Assembly: GCF_027891095.1 (NCBI RefSeq)
Contig: NZ_JAQIIO010000001.1
Span: 151,001-215,000 of the forward strand
DNA from: Aliiroseovarius salicola
GTDB taxonomy: Bacteria; Pseudomonadota; Alphaproteobacteria; Rhodobacterales; Rhodobacteraceae
Direction of reading: 5' to 3'
DNA length: 64,000 nucleotides
Each line of letters starts with the position of its first letter. The stretch's first letter is position 1. The notes under the pieces are model-generated. The model did no database searches, was not told the DNA's origin, and was given only the letters and a program-made list of their open reading frames with translations. A program made the position numbers and the translations under genes. Shown here piece after piece: positions 9,146-17,989 of this stretch.

Positions 9146-9897
9146 CCCCACTGCCATCCGCATTCCTGAATGCCCCAATAGCCCATCGCGCCTTGCATGA
9201 CGTGAATGATGGCCGCCCGGAAAACTCCCGCGCGGCCATTCGCGCTGCTATCGAGCAGAGGTATGGCATCGAAATAGACCTGCAATTGTCCAGCGACGGG
9301 CAAGCCATGGTGTTTCACGACTACGACCTGACGCGACTGGCCGAGGACAAAGGGGCGATTCGCCTGAGGGCGGCAAATGAGTTGCAGAACATCCCTCTTC
9401 GTGGAGGGAATGAAGGCATCCCCACATTTTCTGAAGTCCTTGAAATCATTGGCGGCAAAGTTCCACTTCTTATTGAAATCAAGGATCAGGACGGGGCAAT
9501 GGGTCCGCGTACTGGCGTCTTGGAGCAAGCTGCAGCGGAATGCCTGAAGTCCTATGAAGGGGATGTGGCGATCATGTCCTTCAACCCGCATGCCGTGCTG
9601 GAATTTGCAAAGCATCGTGATGATCTGCCATTGGGGCTTGTGACTTGCGCCTACCTGCAAGAAGACTGGCCCCTCTTACCTGCTGCCACGCGGAATTACC
9701 TGCGCGACATTCCAGATTTCGACCGGGTTGGCGCCAGTTTTATTAGCCACGACGTGGCCGATCTTGGCAGTGATGCGGTAACGCGGCTACAGGATCGCGG
9801 AACTCCGATTCTGTGCTGGACGGTGCAATCGCGAGAGGTCGAACACACGGCCCGCGCCATTGCTGACAACATCACATTTGAAGGCTACGAGGCTTGA
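9142..9897 (+). CDS. glycerophosphodiester phosphodiesterase family protein
   Basis: A 251-residue GDPD-domain TIM-barrel protein. Catalytic and metal-binding motifs are in place: AHRALHD (first His), ENSRAAI, IEIDLQLSSDGQAMVFHD (Glu, Asp and second His), later LLIEIKD and SFISHDVADL near the end. The domain hydrolyses glycerophosphodiesters to glycerol 3-phosphate and an alcohol. There is no signal peptide, so it should be cytoplasmic. It starts inside the ridA stop (ATGA) and is coupled to it. Confidence 0.9.
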   Translation: MTPLPSAFLNAPIAHRALHDVNDGRPENSRAAIRAAIEQRYGIEIDLQLSSDGQAMVFHDYDLTRLAEDKGAIRLRAANELQNIPLRGGNEGIPTFSEVLEIIGGKVPLLIEIKDQDGAMGPRTGVLEQAAAECLKSYEGDVAIMSFNPHAVLEFAKHRDDLPLGLVTCAYLQEDWPLLPAATRNYLRDIPDFDRVGASFISHDVADLGSDAVTRLQDRGTPILCWTVQSREVEHTARAIADNITFEGYEA

Positions 9898-9928
9898 CCT
9901 CGTCCCGCCGCCCTGCCTCAATAAGCCG

Positions 9929-11101
9929 GTGACAGACACTCAGGTGAACATTCGCGCCCACGCCAGCCTTTCGGAGATTGCTCCGCAAGACTGGGATGCC
10001 TGCGCCTGCCCCGAAGCTGCCTCCGATCGCCCCATTGATCCGTTTACAACTCACCGGTTTCTATATGCGCTCGAACGATCCGGCAGTGTCGGCGGGCAGA
10101 CAGGATGGCACCCTCACTATCTGACCGTCACAGCGGATGACCGGATCATCGCCTGTGCCCCGCTTTACGGGAAATCCCACAGTCAGGGGGAATATGTTTT
10201 CGATCACAGTTGGGCGGATGCCTATCAGCGGGCTGGTGGGAGTTATTATCCGAAGCTACTTATGGCGGTGCCATTCACGCCAGCAACTGGGCGGCGCCTG
10301 CTGACGCGATTGGGCTATGAGACGATTGGACAAGCGGCGCTAATTCAAGGGGCCGTCCAACTTGCGGCCGAAAACGAGCTGTCCTCTTTGCACATCACGT
10401 TCTGCACCAAAGACGAATCCACTGCCGGGCAGGCTATGGGCCTTCTGCCGCGTGCTGGCTTGCAGTATCACTGGGAAAATCAGGGGTTTTCAGATTTCGA
10501 CGCCTATTTGACCAGTCTCAACTCTCGCAAACGCAAGGCCATCCGAAAAGAGCGTCGCACCGCGCAGGGGTTTGGCGGTGAGATTGTTGCGCTGACGGGT
10601 GCAGACATCCAGCCTGCCCACTGGGACGCCTTCTGGAACTTTTATCAGGACACCGGCGCGCGCAAATGGGGAAGCCCCTATCTAACCCGCCAATTTTTCG
10701 ATCTGCTGCATGACAATATGCGTGACGACATTTTGCTGGTGCTTGCGCTGCGGCATGGCACCCCTGTTGCCGGGGCATTGAACCTTATTGGGCGTGACAC
10801 GGTTTTTGGGCGCTATTGGGGCGCGATCGAACATCATCCCTGCCTGCATTTTGAGCTGTGTTACTATCAGGCCATCGACTTTGCCCTGACCCATGGCATG
10901 TCGCGCGTCGAAGCGGGTGCTCAGGGGGATCACAAACACGCGCGCGGATATGCCCCTGTTCAAACGCATTCTCTGCACTGGATCCGCGACGAAGGGTTTC
11001 GCGATGCGGTTGCCCGGTTTGTGGAAGAAGAAGCAGCGCTCGTCAAAGAGGACATCGCGGCACTGGCCGAACTGGGACCATTTCGCAAATCTGACAAATG
11101 A
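9929..11101 (+). CDS. FemAB-like GNAT-fold protein (COG3146/DUF482 family)
   Basis: A protein of about 390 residues of the family annotated as peptidoglycan biosynthesis/recognition, GNAT fold. Recognisable blocks are the opening [37 protein letters not shown] in the middle, [19 protein letters not shown], and the C-terminal [18 protein letters not shown], a signature of the family. The biochemical function is unproven; similarity to aminoacyl-tRNA-dependent FemX transferases is distant. The start is uncertain: GTG at 9929 is chosen because it gives the family length without overlap; a TTG at 9860 would overlap the phosphodiesterase. Confidence 0.8.
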   Translation: MTDTQVNIRAHASLSEIAPQDWDACACPEAASDRPIDPFTTHRFLYALERSGSVGGQTGWHPHYLTVTADDRIIACAPLYGKSHSQGEYVFDHSWADAYQRAGGSYYPKLLMAVPFTPATGRRLLTRLGYETIGQAALIQGAVQLAAENELSSLHITFCTKDESTAGQAMGLLPRAGLQYHWENQGFSDFDAYLTSLNSRKRKAIRKERRTAQGFGGEIVALTGADIQPAHWDAFWNFYQDTGARKWGSPYLTRQFFDLLHDNMRDDILLVLALRHGTPVAGALNLIGRDTVFGRYWGAIEHHPCLHFELCYYQAIDFALTHGMSRVEAGAQGDHKHARGYAPVQTHSLHWIRDEGFRDAVARFVEEEAALVKEDIAALAELGPFRKSDK

Positions 11102-11112
11102 AAGGGATCACC

Positions 11113-11406
11113 ATGCCCAAACTGACTGAAGAGGACCGGCAGAACCTTCTTCCAGCGCTTTATGAAGCAGGCTGGAAGCCAGCGGACGGCCGGGATGCGC
11201 TGAATAAAACGTACAAATTCTCAGGTTTCGTCGAGGCGTTCGGCTTTATGACCCGCGCGGCGATATATGCCGAGAAATGGAACCATCACCCGGAATGGTC
11301 AAATGTCTACAACCGAGTAGACGTCACCCTCACGTCGCATGATGTGGGCGGTCTAAGCGAACGCGATGTAAAACTGGCACAAAAACTTGATGCTTTGGCC
11401 GGGTAG
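11113..11406 (+). CDS. phhB: 4a-hydroxytetrahydrobiopterin dehydratase (pterin-4a-carbinolamine dehydratase)
   Basis: A 97-residue PCD/DCoH-family enzyme. It shows the family core [30 protein letters not shown] with the catalytic HHPEW histidines and the closing [18 protein letters not shown]. It dehydrates 4a-hydroxytetrahydropterin during pterin recycling. No phenylalanine hydroxylase gene is nearby, so its partner here is unknown. The ATG at 11113 has AAAGGGA 5 nt upstream; an in-frame ATG at 11098 overlaps the previous stop and lacks this spacing. It is the last gene of the ridA run. Confidence 0.93.
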   Translation: MPKLTEEDRQNLLPALYEAGWKPADGRDALNKTYKFSGFVEAFGFMTRAAIYAEKWNHHPEWSNVYNRVDVTLTSHDVGGLSERDVKLAQKLDALAG

Positions 11407-11503
11407 GAATATCTGGGTCTAATACGTTGCAACGCAGATCCGTTGTCCATTGAATTGGCCACAGTCTAGGTTGCAAGACATGCGGGATTGTTAGGAGATC
11501 AAA

Positions 11504-12709
11504 ATGAGCCATATCGTAGTGATTGGGGCTGGCCAGGCTGGGTCCTCCCTTGTGGCCAAACTGCGCAATTCCGGGTTTGAAGGTCAGATCACCCTGATTG
11601 GTGAGGAAACCGCCCCCCCATATCAGCGCCCACCTTTGTCCAAAGCCTATCTGTTGGGTGATATGGCACTGGAGCGTCTCTATCTGCGCCCCGAAAGTTT
11701 CTATGAAGATAATAACATCGCCCTGCGCCTTGGCACCCGTGTGGATGCCATCGACACTGACGCGAAAGAAGTGGTGATCGGGGAAGAACGCCTTTCCTAT
11801 GATCAACTGGCTCTGACCACCGGCTCTGCTCCGCGCCGCCTACCCGCCGCCATCGGGGGAAAGCTGGAGGGCGTGCATGTGGTCCGCACGCTGGAAGACG
11901 TGGACCGGATGGAACCCGAATTTACCGAAGGGCGTCGCGTGTTGATTGTTGGTGGTGGCTATATCGGGCTTGAAGCCGCAGCTGTCGCCGCCAAAAAAGG
12001 ATTGCAGGTCACATTGGTCGAGATGGCAGACCGGATCCTGCAACGGGTCGCGGCACCCGAGACCTCGGATTACTTTCGCACCCTGCACACCAACCACGGT
12101 GTCAAAATCCTTGAAGGGGTTGGCCTTGAAACCCTGACCGGAGAGGGCCGCGTCACCAGTGCACGCCTGTCAGACGGGATGGAAATCGAGACAGATTTTG
12201 TCATCGTCGGCGTGGGGATCACCCCTGGCACGGCACTGGCCGAAGCGGCCGGGATTACACTCGACAACGGCATCAAAACCGATGCGCAAGGCCGCACCTC
12301 TGCCCCCGATGTCTGGGCAGCAGGCGACTGCGCATCCTTCCCCTATCGCGGCGAACGGATCCGGCTGGAAAGCGTGCCCAACGCCATTGATCAAGCAGAA
12401 GTGGTCGCCCGCAACATGCTGGGCGAAAGCATCGAATACGTCGCGAAGCCTTGGTTCTGGTCGGATCAGTATGATGTGAAACTGCAAATCGCGGGTCTGA
12501 ATGCGGGCTATGACAATGTGGTCACGCGCGACAGCGGCGATGGTGCGATCAGCTTTTGGTATTATCTTGGCGACACGCTTTTGGCGGTGGATGCGATGAA
12601 CGACCCGCGCGGCTACATGGTGGGTAAACGGCTGATCGAAAGCGGAAAATCTCCAGGCAAGGTGGCGATTGCTGATCCTGCCACAGAACTGAAGACCCTT
12701 TTGAAATGA
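11504..12709 (+). CDS. FAD-dependent oxidoreductase, ferredoxin reductase type
   Basis: A 401-residue flavoprotein of the putidaredoxin/rhodocoxin reductase group. It has an N-terminal FAD site VVIGAGQAGSSL, the active-site PPYQRPPLSKAYL, a second dinucleotide site VLIVGGGYIGLEAAA for NAD(P)H, and TSAPDVWAAGDCA, followed by the C-terminal reductase domain starting near WFWSDQYDVKLQIAG. Such enzymes pass electrons from NAD(P)H to a [2Fe-2S] ferredoxin serving P450s or oxygenases. No ferredoxin or P450 gene is adjacent, so the physiological partner is unknown. TAGGAGA upstream supports the start; the stop overlaps rsmD by 4 bp. Confidence 0.9.
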   Translation: MSHIVVIGAGQAGSSLVAKLRNSGFEGQITLIGEETAPPYQRPPLSKAYLLGDMALERLYLRPESFYEDNNIALRLGTRVDAIDTDAKEVVIGEERLSYDQLALTTGSAPRRLPAAIGGKLEGVHVVRTLEDVDRMEPEFTEGRRVLIVGGGYIGLEAAAVAAKKGLQVTLVEMADRILQRVAAPETSDYFRTLHTNHGVKILEGVGLETLTGEGRVTSARLSDGMEIETDFVIVGVGITPGTALAEAAGITLDNGIKTDAQGRTSAPDVWAAGDCASFPYRGERIRLESVPNAIDQAEVVARNMLGESIEYVAKPWFWSDQYDVKLQIAGLNAGYDNVVTRDSGDGAISFWYYLGDTLLAVDAMNDPRGYMVGKRLIESGKSPGKVAIADPATELKTLLK

Positions 12710-13263
12710 GGATTATCGCAGGGCGTTTTCGTGGGCTGGCGCTGGCCAGTGTTGGCAAAGGGGATGCGGGGGCGCATCTGCGTCCCACCACAGACCGCGT
12801 CCGCGAAAGCCTGTTTTCAATGCTGACGGGTGGGCGATTTGGTGATCCAATTGAGGACGCCCGAGTGCTCGACCTGTTTGCCGGAACCGGCGCCTTGGGG
12901 CTGGAAGCCCTATCGCGGGGCGCCTCTCATGTCACATTCGTGGATGATGGACGGAAATCGCTCTCTCTCATCCGGGAAAACGTTGCCAAGTGCCGCTGTA
13001 AAGACGAGGTGACAATTGTGAAGCGGGACGCCACTCGACTCCCGGAAGGCACTCCCCACGACCTTATTTTCCTCGACCCACCCTACGGCAAAGGAATGGG
13101 CGAGAAAGCATTGGCATCAGCCATGACAGGGGGCTGGATTGCCCCCGGAGCATTGATTGTCTGGGAAGAGAATGCCGAGATCACCCTGCCCGACGGCGTC
13201 GAACTTCTCGACAGCCGCCGCTATGGCGACACAGTGATCTCTGTTTGTGAAATGGTGGACTAA
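12706..13263 (+). CDS. rsmD: 16S rRNA (guanine(966)-N(2))-methyltransferase RsmD
   Basis: A 185-residue SAM-dependent methyltransferase. It opens MRIIAGRFRGLAL and LRPTTDRVRESLF, both diagnostic of RsmD, then carries the SAM-binding LDLFAGTGALGLEALSRGA and the catalytic LDPPYGK. It methylates G966 of 16S rRNA during small-subunit assembly. It is translationally coupled to the preceding oxidoreductase through an ATGA overlap, a pairing with no obvious functional logic. It converges on map, with only 15 bp between the stops. Confidence 0.95.
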   Translation: MRIIAGRFRGLALASVGKGDAGAHLRPTTDRVRESLFSMLTGGRFGDPIEDARVLDLFAGTGALGLEALSRGASHVTFVDDGRKSLSLIRENVAKCRCKDEVTIVKRDATRLPEGTPHDLIFLDPPYGKGMGEKALASAMTGGWIAPGALIVWEENAEITLPDGVELLDSRRYGDTVISVCEMVD

Positions 13264-13278
13264 TCCGCCACCAATCGC

Positions 13279-14127
13279 TTAGCCCCAAGTGGGGTGGAAC
13301 TTGTCCGCCGGTGAGAGCGTGAAGATCTCGCAGCCATCCGCCGTCACGCCAACCGAGTGCTCGAACTGCGCCGACAGAGTTTTGTCGCGGGTGATTGCGG
13401 TCCAGTCATCGCCAAGGATCTTGGTTTCCGGGCGACCCAGATTAACCATCGGTTCGATGGTAAAGAACATGCCCTCTTCAAGAACCGGCCCCATGCCGGC
13501 GCGGCCATAGTGCAACACGTTGGGTGGGGCGTGGAACACCCGGCCAAGCCCGTGACCGCAGAAATCGCGCACAACTGACATGCGTTTTTCTTCCACATGT
13601 TGCTGGATGGCGTGCCCGATATCACCAAAGGTATTGCCCGGCTTCACCGCAGCAATCCCGGCCATCAGCGCGTCATGCGTGACCTGAATCAGACGCTCGG
13701 CAAACGGTTTGATCTTGCCCACTTTAAACATGCGCGACGTATCACCATACCAGCCATCAACAATCACCGTCACGTCGATGTTGAGGATATCCCCCTCGAC
13801 CAGCTCATCATGTTTACGACCTGACTTCTCGTTCTTCATCTTCGGGGTTTTGGATCCCGGAATGCCGTGACAGACCACATGGTTGAGCGAAATACAGGAG
13901 GCGTGTTTGTAGCCCTTGTAGCCGATGGTCGCAGACACGGCACCCGCCTCGTCCACCATATCCTCGATCGCCTTATCTAAATCGGCCGTGGTCACGCCCG
14001 GGGCCACCATCAGCGCAACCCGGTCCAGGATCTCAGCCGCCAGCTTGCCAGCGGCATGCATGCCCGCGAAATCTTCGGGGTTATAGAGGCGGATCCCCTC
14101 TTTGGTCACGCGCATCTTGTCATCCAT
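13279..14127 (-). CDS. map: type I methionine aminopeptidase
   Basis: A 282-residue cytosolic metalloprotease that removes initiator Met. The five metal ligands are seen: two Asp in NIDVTVIVDGWYGDTSRMF, His in DFCGHGLGRVFH, Glu in TIEPM and Glu in QFEHSVGV. Family motif HVVCHGIP is present. A short insert, SKTPKMKNEKSGRKHDEL, lies between the substrate loop and the first ligands. Start: MDDKMRV at 14127 has AAGGA 8 nt upstream; ATGs at 14133 and 14136 are in frame but too close to that site. Confidence 0.95.
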   Translation of the reverse strand: MDDKMRVTKEGIRLYNPEDFAGMHAAGKLAAEILDRVALMVAPGVTTADLDKAIEDMVDEAGAVSATIGYKGYKHASCISLNHVVCHGIPGSKTPKMKNEKSGRKHDELVEGDILNIDVTVIVDGWYGDTSRMFKVGKIKPFAERLIQVTHDALMAGIAAVKPGNTFGDIGHAIQQHVEEKRMSVVRDFCGHGLGRVFHAPPNVLHYGRAGMGPVLEEGMFFTIEPMVNLGRPETKILGDDWTAITRDKTLSAQFEHSVGVTADGCEIFTLSPADKFHPTWG

Positions 14128-14200
14128 CGCCATCATCCTTCGGCTCTCACAGCGGCTGTTTTGCTCTAAATAGGGCAGTCATTGCCAAATCGCCAGAGGC

Positions 14201-14899
14201 TTAGGGCAAAAGGTCAACAGGCTTGCCAATCTCCACCCCCTCTGGACTGATCACCGTGTCATAACACAACACCCCAACACCCGCTGCTCGTGCATATTCA
14301 AATTCCCGCGCATAGTTGGGATCAATATCTCGGGCCAGATCGAAACGATCACAATCGGTGCGTTGAACCAGATAGAACATAACCGCGCGATGCCCTTCGC
14401 GCACCATGTTGGACAGCTCCCCCAAATGCTTCGCCCCGCGGGCGGTGACGCTGTCAGGAAACTCCGCCAGCCCGGATTTGCGTGATAGGGTCACGGATTT
14501 CACCTCAACATAGGTAAGCCCATCTCCTTCCAACAAGAAATCAATTCGGCTTTTTTCGCCATATTTCACCTCGGGACGCACGCGATCATAAGCGCCCAAC
14601 TCGGGAAATGCGCGCACCTCCAATGCTGCCTTCAAAGCGCGGTTTGGCACCGAAGTGTCCACCCCAGTGAAATGGCCGTTTTCATGGTCCACCAGTCGCC
14701 AGCCATATTTCAGCTTTTTCTTCGGGTCGTCGTTGGGTTCAAGCCAGATTTTCGCGCCCGGCTCTGCCAGCCCCATCATCGACCCCGGATTGGCGCAATG
14801 GGCCGTCACTTCTCGCCCATCCTCAAGCGTGGCGTCAGCAAGAAAACGTTTGTAACGTTTGATCAGTCGGGCAGGGACAAGGGGGGTGGGAAATTCCAT
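14201..14899 (-). CDS. sfsA: SfsA family DNA/RNA nuclease
   Basis: A 232-residue SfsA protein. It carries the N-terminal OB-like segment RLIKRYKRFLADATLEDGREVTAHCANPGSM, the nuclease core SRIDFLLEGDGLTYVEVKSVTL with the Asp/Glu-x-Lys catalytic set, and FPDSVTARGAKHL. SfsA was named as a regulator of maltose metabolism in E. coli, but the fold and motif are those of a PD-(D/E)XK nuclease. It lies next to map on the same strand and diverges from the cinA-like gene. Confidence 0.93.
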   Translation of the reverse strand: MEFPTPLVPARLIKRYKRFLADATLEDGREVTAHCANPGSMMGLAEPGAKIWLEPNDDPKKKLKYGWRLVDHENGHFTGVDTSVPNRALKAALEVRAFPELGAYDRVRPEVKYGEKSRIDFLLEGDGLTYVEVKSVTLSRKSGLAEFPDSVTARGAKHLGELSNMVREGHRAVMFYLVQRTDCDRFDLARDIDPNYAREFEYARAAGVGVLCYDTVISPEGVEIGKPVDLLP

Positions 14900-14937
14900 A
14901 ACCCCGGCCTATACCGAAGAGACTAAAGGAGCAAGCG

Positions 14938-15666
14938 ATGGCAAATCCTACAGCCGCAATGCTGGTGATCGGAGATGAGATCCTGTCGGGTCGCACCCAG
15001 GATACCAACACCCATTTTCTCGCGGGCAAACTGACGGCGATAGGCATTGATCTGAAAGAAGTGCGGGTTGTGGCTGATGATGCAGACACGATCGTTTCGG
15101 CGGTCAAGACGTTGGCACACAGCTATGATCACGTCTTCACATCGGGCGGGATTGGCCCCACCCATGACGATATTACAGCCGACTGCATCGCCACAGCTTT
15201 TGATGACCACATCGACATTCGCCAAGACGCCTATGACCTGTTGGCAGCGTATTACGCGCAGGACGGCAAGGACTTCAACACAGCCCGCCAACGCATGGCC
15301 CGCATCCCTGATCGCGCCCTACTTATCGACAATCCAGTGTCGGTCGCGCCGGGTTTTACACTCGAAAACGTACATGTCTTAGCAGGAGTGCCCAGCGTCT
15401 TCAAAGCAATGGTCGCCAGCGTGCTGGCAACACTCACCGGCGGGGCACCTCTTTTATCTCAAACCCGCCGCATCAATCGCGGCGAAGGGGATCTGGCGGG
15501 TCCACTGGCCGAACTGGCCCAGCAATTTCCCGATCTTTCAATCGGGTCCTACCCATTCCTGCATGAAGGGGTGTATGGTGCAAATATCGTAGTGCGCGGC
15601 ACAGATGTCGCGCGCTTGTCTGATGCCATTGCCAAACTGAACCAGTTATTCCCGGAGGACACATGA
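14938..15666 (+). CDS. molybdopterin-binding / CinA-like competence-damage protein (N-terminal domain only)
   Basis: A 242-residue protein with the MoCF_biosynth domain: AAMLVIGDEILSGRTQDTNTHFLA, then VFTSGGIGPTHDDITADCIA, the family's nucleotide/pterin-binding core. Full CinA proteins also have a C-terminal NMN deamidase domain, which is absent. Stand-alone members have been linked to FAD or ADP-ribose pyrophosphatase activity in CinA studies, but the role here is unproven. AAAGGAG upstream supports the start. It heads a tightly packed four-gene run (overlap, 9-bp gap, overlap). Confidence 0.88.
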   Translation: MANPTAAMLVIGDEILSGRTQDTNTHFLAGKLTAIGIDLKEVRVVADDADTIVSAVKTLAHSYDHVFTSGGIGPTHDDITADCIATAFDDHIDIRQDAYDLLAAYYAQDGKDFNTARQRMARIPDRALLIDNPVSVAPGFTLENVHVLAGVPSVFKAMVASVLATLTGGAPLLSQTRRINRGEGDLAGPLAELAQQFPDLSIGSYPFLHEGVYGANIVVRGTDVARLSDAIAKLNQLFPEDT

Positions 15667-16412
15667 CCGCCAACGCCAAGCTGCACCAGGAATTGCCCAG
15701 CGCCGAGACGCTGATTGAGGTTTGTGAAGCGACCTGGCCCCCTGCAGATGTAAAGCGCGTTGGGGCCTGGATCATTCGTGACGGTCAAGGGGGTGGCAAA
15801 CGCGTTTCCGCTGCAACCGAGAACTGGCCAACCACTGAGGCGGATCTTCCTTCGGCAGAAAAAGCAATGCGTGAGATCGGACAAGAACCGCTGTTCCAGA
15901 TCAGGGCGGGGGATGAACATCTGGATGACATGCTCGAGCAGCACGGATATTCCAAAATAGATGAAGTGAACATCTGGGTTATACCCGTGGGGCGCCTGAC
16001 CCATGAAACGCCTCCTCCGGTATCTGCCTTCTGCATCTGGCCCAATCTGGCTGTCATGCAAGAGCTGTGGAACCGTGGAGACATCGGATCCGAACGACAG
16101 GCCGTGATGGACCGGGCAGACTGCCCCAAAACCGGTCTGTTGGCACGGACGGATGACACGCCATCAGGTGTCGGATTTGTCGGGATCAGCGACGATATTG
16201 CAATGGTCCACGCCTTGCATGTGGAAGAAAGCCTGCGTCGGATGGGCACCGCACAAAATCTGTTGCGACAGGCCGCCCTCTGGGCAGAAGAACAGGGTGC
16301 AAAATATCTTTCGCTCATTGTCACTCAGGGAAACCAAGCGGCAAACCCGCTTTACGCCAATCTTGGCATGCATTTGGTTGGCCACTACCATTACCGCACA
16401 AAACAGGCCTAG
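15663..16412 (+). CDS. GNAT family N-acetyltransferase
   Basis: A 249-residue protein whose C-terminal third is a GNAT domain: AMVHALHVEESLRRMGTAQ provides the acetyl-CoA pyrophosphate loop (RRMGTA), and NQAANPLYANLGM the typical terminal helix and strand. The N-terminal 140 residues are less conserved and may hold a second degenerate GNAT fold. Substrate unknown. It overlaps the cinA-like stop by 4 bp and lies 9 bp before the AhpD-like gene. Confidence 0.85.
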   Translation: MTANAKLHQELPSAETLIEVCEATWPPADVKRVGAWIIRDGQGGGKRVSAATENWPTTEADLPSAEKAMREIGQEPLFQIRAGDEHLDDMLEQHGYSKIDEVNIWVIPVGRLTHETPPPVSAFCIWPNLAVMQELWNRGDIGSERQAVMDRADCPKTGLLARTDDTPSGVGFVGISDDIAMVHALHVEESLRRMGTAQNLLRQAALWAEEQGAKYLSLIVTQGNQAANPLYANLGMHLVGHYHYRTKQA

Positions 16413-16421
16413 GAGCAGAAA

Positions 16422-16997
16422 ATGGGGCAGCAAAATAATGGGGTAACAGAGCTAGACCTGCCAATGGTCGACCCTCTGCCCGATGACATTCAAAAGTATT
16501 TTGATATTTGCCAAGAGAAACTCGGCCTCGTCCCCAACGTCCTTCAGGCATATGCCTTCGACATGGAAAAACTTCGCCCCTTCATGGCGATGTATAACGA
16601 GCTGATGCTGGGCGAAAGCGGATTGACCAAACTGGAGCGTGAGATGATCGCCGTGGTGGTCAGCTCGGTCAATCGCTGCTGGTATTGCCAGGTCGCCCAT
16701 GGTGCAGCGGTGCGCGAACTGTCCGGTGATCCGCAACTGGGTGAAGCAATGGTGATGAACTGGCGCGTCGCTGATCTTGATGATCGCCAGCGCGGCATGC
16801 TCGGGTTTGCCGAGAAAATCACCAAAAGCTCATCCGAGATTGAAGAACATGATCGACAGGCGATGCGGATCCTCGGCTTTACGGACAAGGATATATGGGA
16901 CATCGCCGCCACTGTGGGCTTCTTCTCAATGTCCAATCGCATGGCGTCCACCGTCGGCATGAAACCAAATGAAGAATACCACGCCCTGCATCGATGA
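16422..16997 (+). CDS. peroxidase-related enzyme, AhpD/carboxymuconolactone decarboxylase fold
   Basis: A 191-residue all-helical protein. The active-site motif is NRCWYCQVAHGAAVRELS, giving the CxxC-xxx-H arrangement used by AhpD for thiol-dependent peroxide or disulfide chemistry. The upstream LTKLEREMIAVVVSS is typical of the uncharacterised peroxidase-related subgroup. A role in thiol peroxidase chemistry is likely from the family but not shown. It overlaps the next gene by 4 bp (ATGA). Confidence 0.9.
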   Translation: MGQQNNGVTELDLPMVDPLPDDIQKYFDICQEKLGLVPNVLQAYAFDMEKLRPFMAMYNELMLGESGLTKLEREMIAVVVSSVNRCWYCQVAHGAAVRELSGDPQLGEAMVMNWRVADLDDRQRGMLGFAEKITKSSSEIEEHDRQAMRILGFTDKDIWDIAATVGFFSMSNRMASTVGMKPNEEYHALHR

Positions 16998-17893
16998 TAC
17001 GCCTTTGGTCTGCCTTTCTTGTCTGTAGCCTCGCAAGCCCGACGCTTGCGCTGGAATTGCCGTCCGGGGCCGTGAAGAACGCAGAAATCCGTGTTGCACC
17101 GGCAGAGTTCGCGCGCAATCGCTTTGACGGGTCAGAGGTCCCCCAGATCAGCCTGCCGGGTGAAATGCAGGTGGAAGCCTGGCAGATCAACGGGGACGGA
17201 CAGACAAATTACCAACTGATGCAAGCGATGCTAGATCAGCTTACAGACGATGGTTTTCGCGTTGTTTTTCAATGTCAGACTGTATCCTGTGGCGGCTATG
17301 ACTTCCGCTTTTGGGTGGGTAAGTTTACCGCCCCTGATCTCTTCATTGATCTGGGCAGCTATCAGTACGCGACGGTTCAAAAAGGAGATGAATTTGTCGG
17401 GCTGTTGGTCAGTCATGGTGGCGCTGACGGGTTTGTACAGGTCAGCCGGACCGTCACTACTGCGGAAACTACACCCGCTTCGATCAGCACCACGCCCGCT
17501 TCATCCGTCACGTCAACAGGACTTGCAGGGGCGCTGCTGTCCACCGGACATGTGGTGTTGTCCGATGTGAGTTTTGAAACCGGGTCCGCCAGATTGGGTA
17601 CGGGCTCTGATACTCAGCTCGCAGAATTGGCCGATTTTCTGAATTCTTCGCCCAATGCACGTCTGGCGCTCGTTGGGCACACCGATTCTGAGGGCAGTCT
17701 TGATGGCAACATCGCTCTGTCAAAGAAGCGCGCAATCAGTGTGCGAACGCAATTGGTCGAAGCATTCGGTGTTCCGGCAAATCAGCTTCTGGCAGAGGGT
17801 GTGGGCTTTCTTTCCCCTCTCAGCAGCAATCGGACCCCCGAAGGACGAGAATCCAACCGTCGCGTCGAAGCAGTTCTGCTCTCCACAGAGTAA
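16994..17893 (+). CDS. OmpA-family envelope protein
   Basis: A 299-residue exported protein. A signal peptide (IRLWSAFLVCSLASPTLALE) is followed by a unique N-terminal domain of about 130 residues, a Thr/Ser/Ala-rich linker (about 150-178), and an OmpA-like peptidoglycan-binding domain with VSFETGSARL, LVGHTDSEGSLDGNIALSKKRA and a closing NRTPEGRESNRRVE. The conserved Asp and Arg that bind diaminopimelate are present. No beta-barrel is evident, so it probably tethers an unknown periplasmic activity to the wall. The N-terminal domain contains two Cys (CQTVSCGGYDF) that could form a disulfide. Confidence 0.87.
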   Translation: MIRLWSAFLVCSLASPTLALELPSGAVKNAEIRVAPAEFARNRFDGSEVPQISLPGEMQVEAWQINGDGQTNYQLMQAMLDQLTDDGFRVVFQCQTVSCGGYDFRFWVGKFTAPDLFIDLGSYQYATVQKGDEFVGLLVSHGGADGFVQVSRTVTTAETTPASISTTPASSVTSTGLAGALLSTGHVVLSDVSFETGSARLGTGSDTQLAELADFLNSSPNARLALVGHTDSEGSLDGNIALSKKRAISVRTQLVEAFGVPANQLLAEGVGFLSPLSSNRTPEGRESNRRVEAVLLSTE

Positions 17894-17917
17894 TTGCCCT
17901 TCCGGGTGAAGAAAAGG

Positions 17918-17943
17918 AGCGGCGCAGGTAAAACCTGGCCGCT
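17918..17943 (-). terminator. hairpin between convergent OmpA-like and lysR genes
   Basis: AGCGGC-G-CAGGT-AAA-ACCTG-GCCGCT forms an 11-bp stem with one bulged base. On the minus strand it is followed by CCTTTTCTTC, so it probably terminates the LysR gene. Confidence 0.55.
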
Positions 17944-17989
17944 CAAGACGTCCCACAGACAGGACAGGCGATATTGGGAAAGGCTGGTG

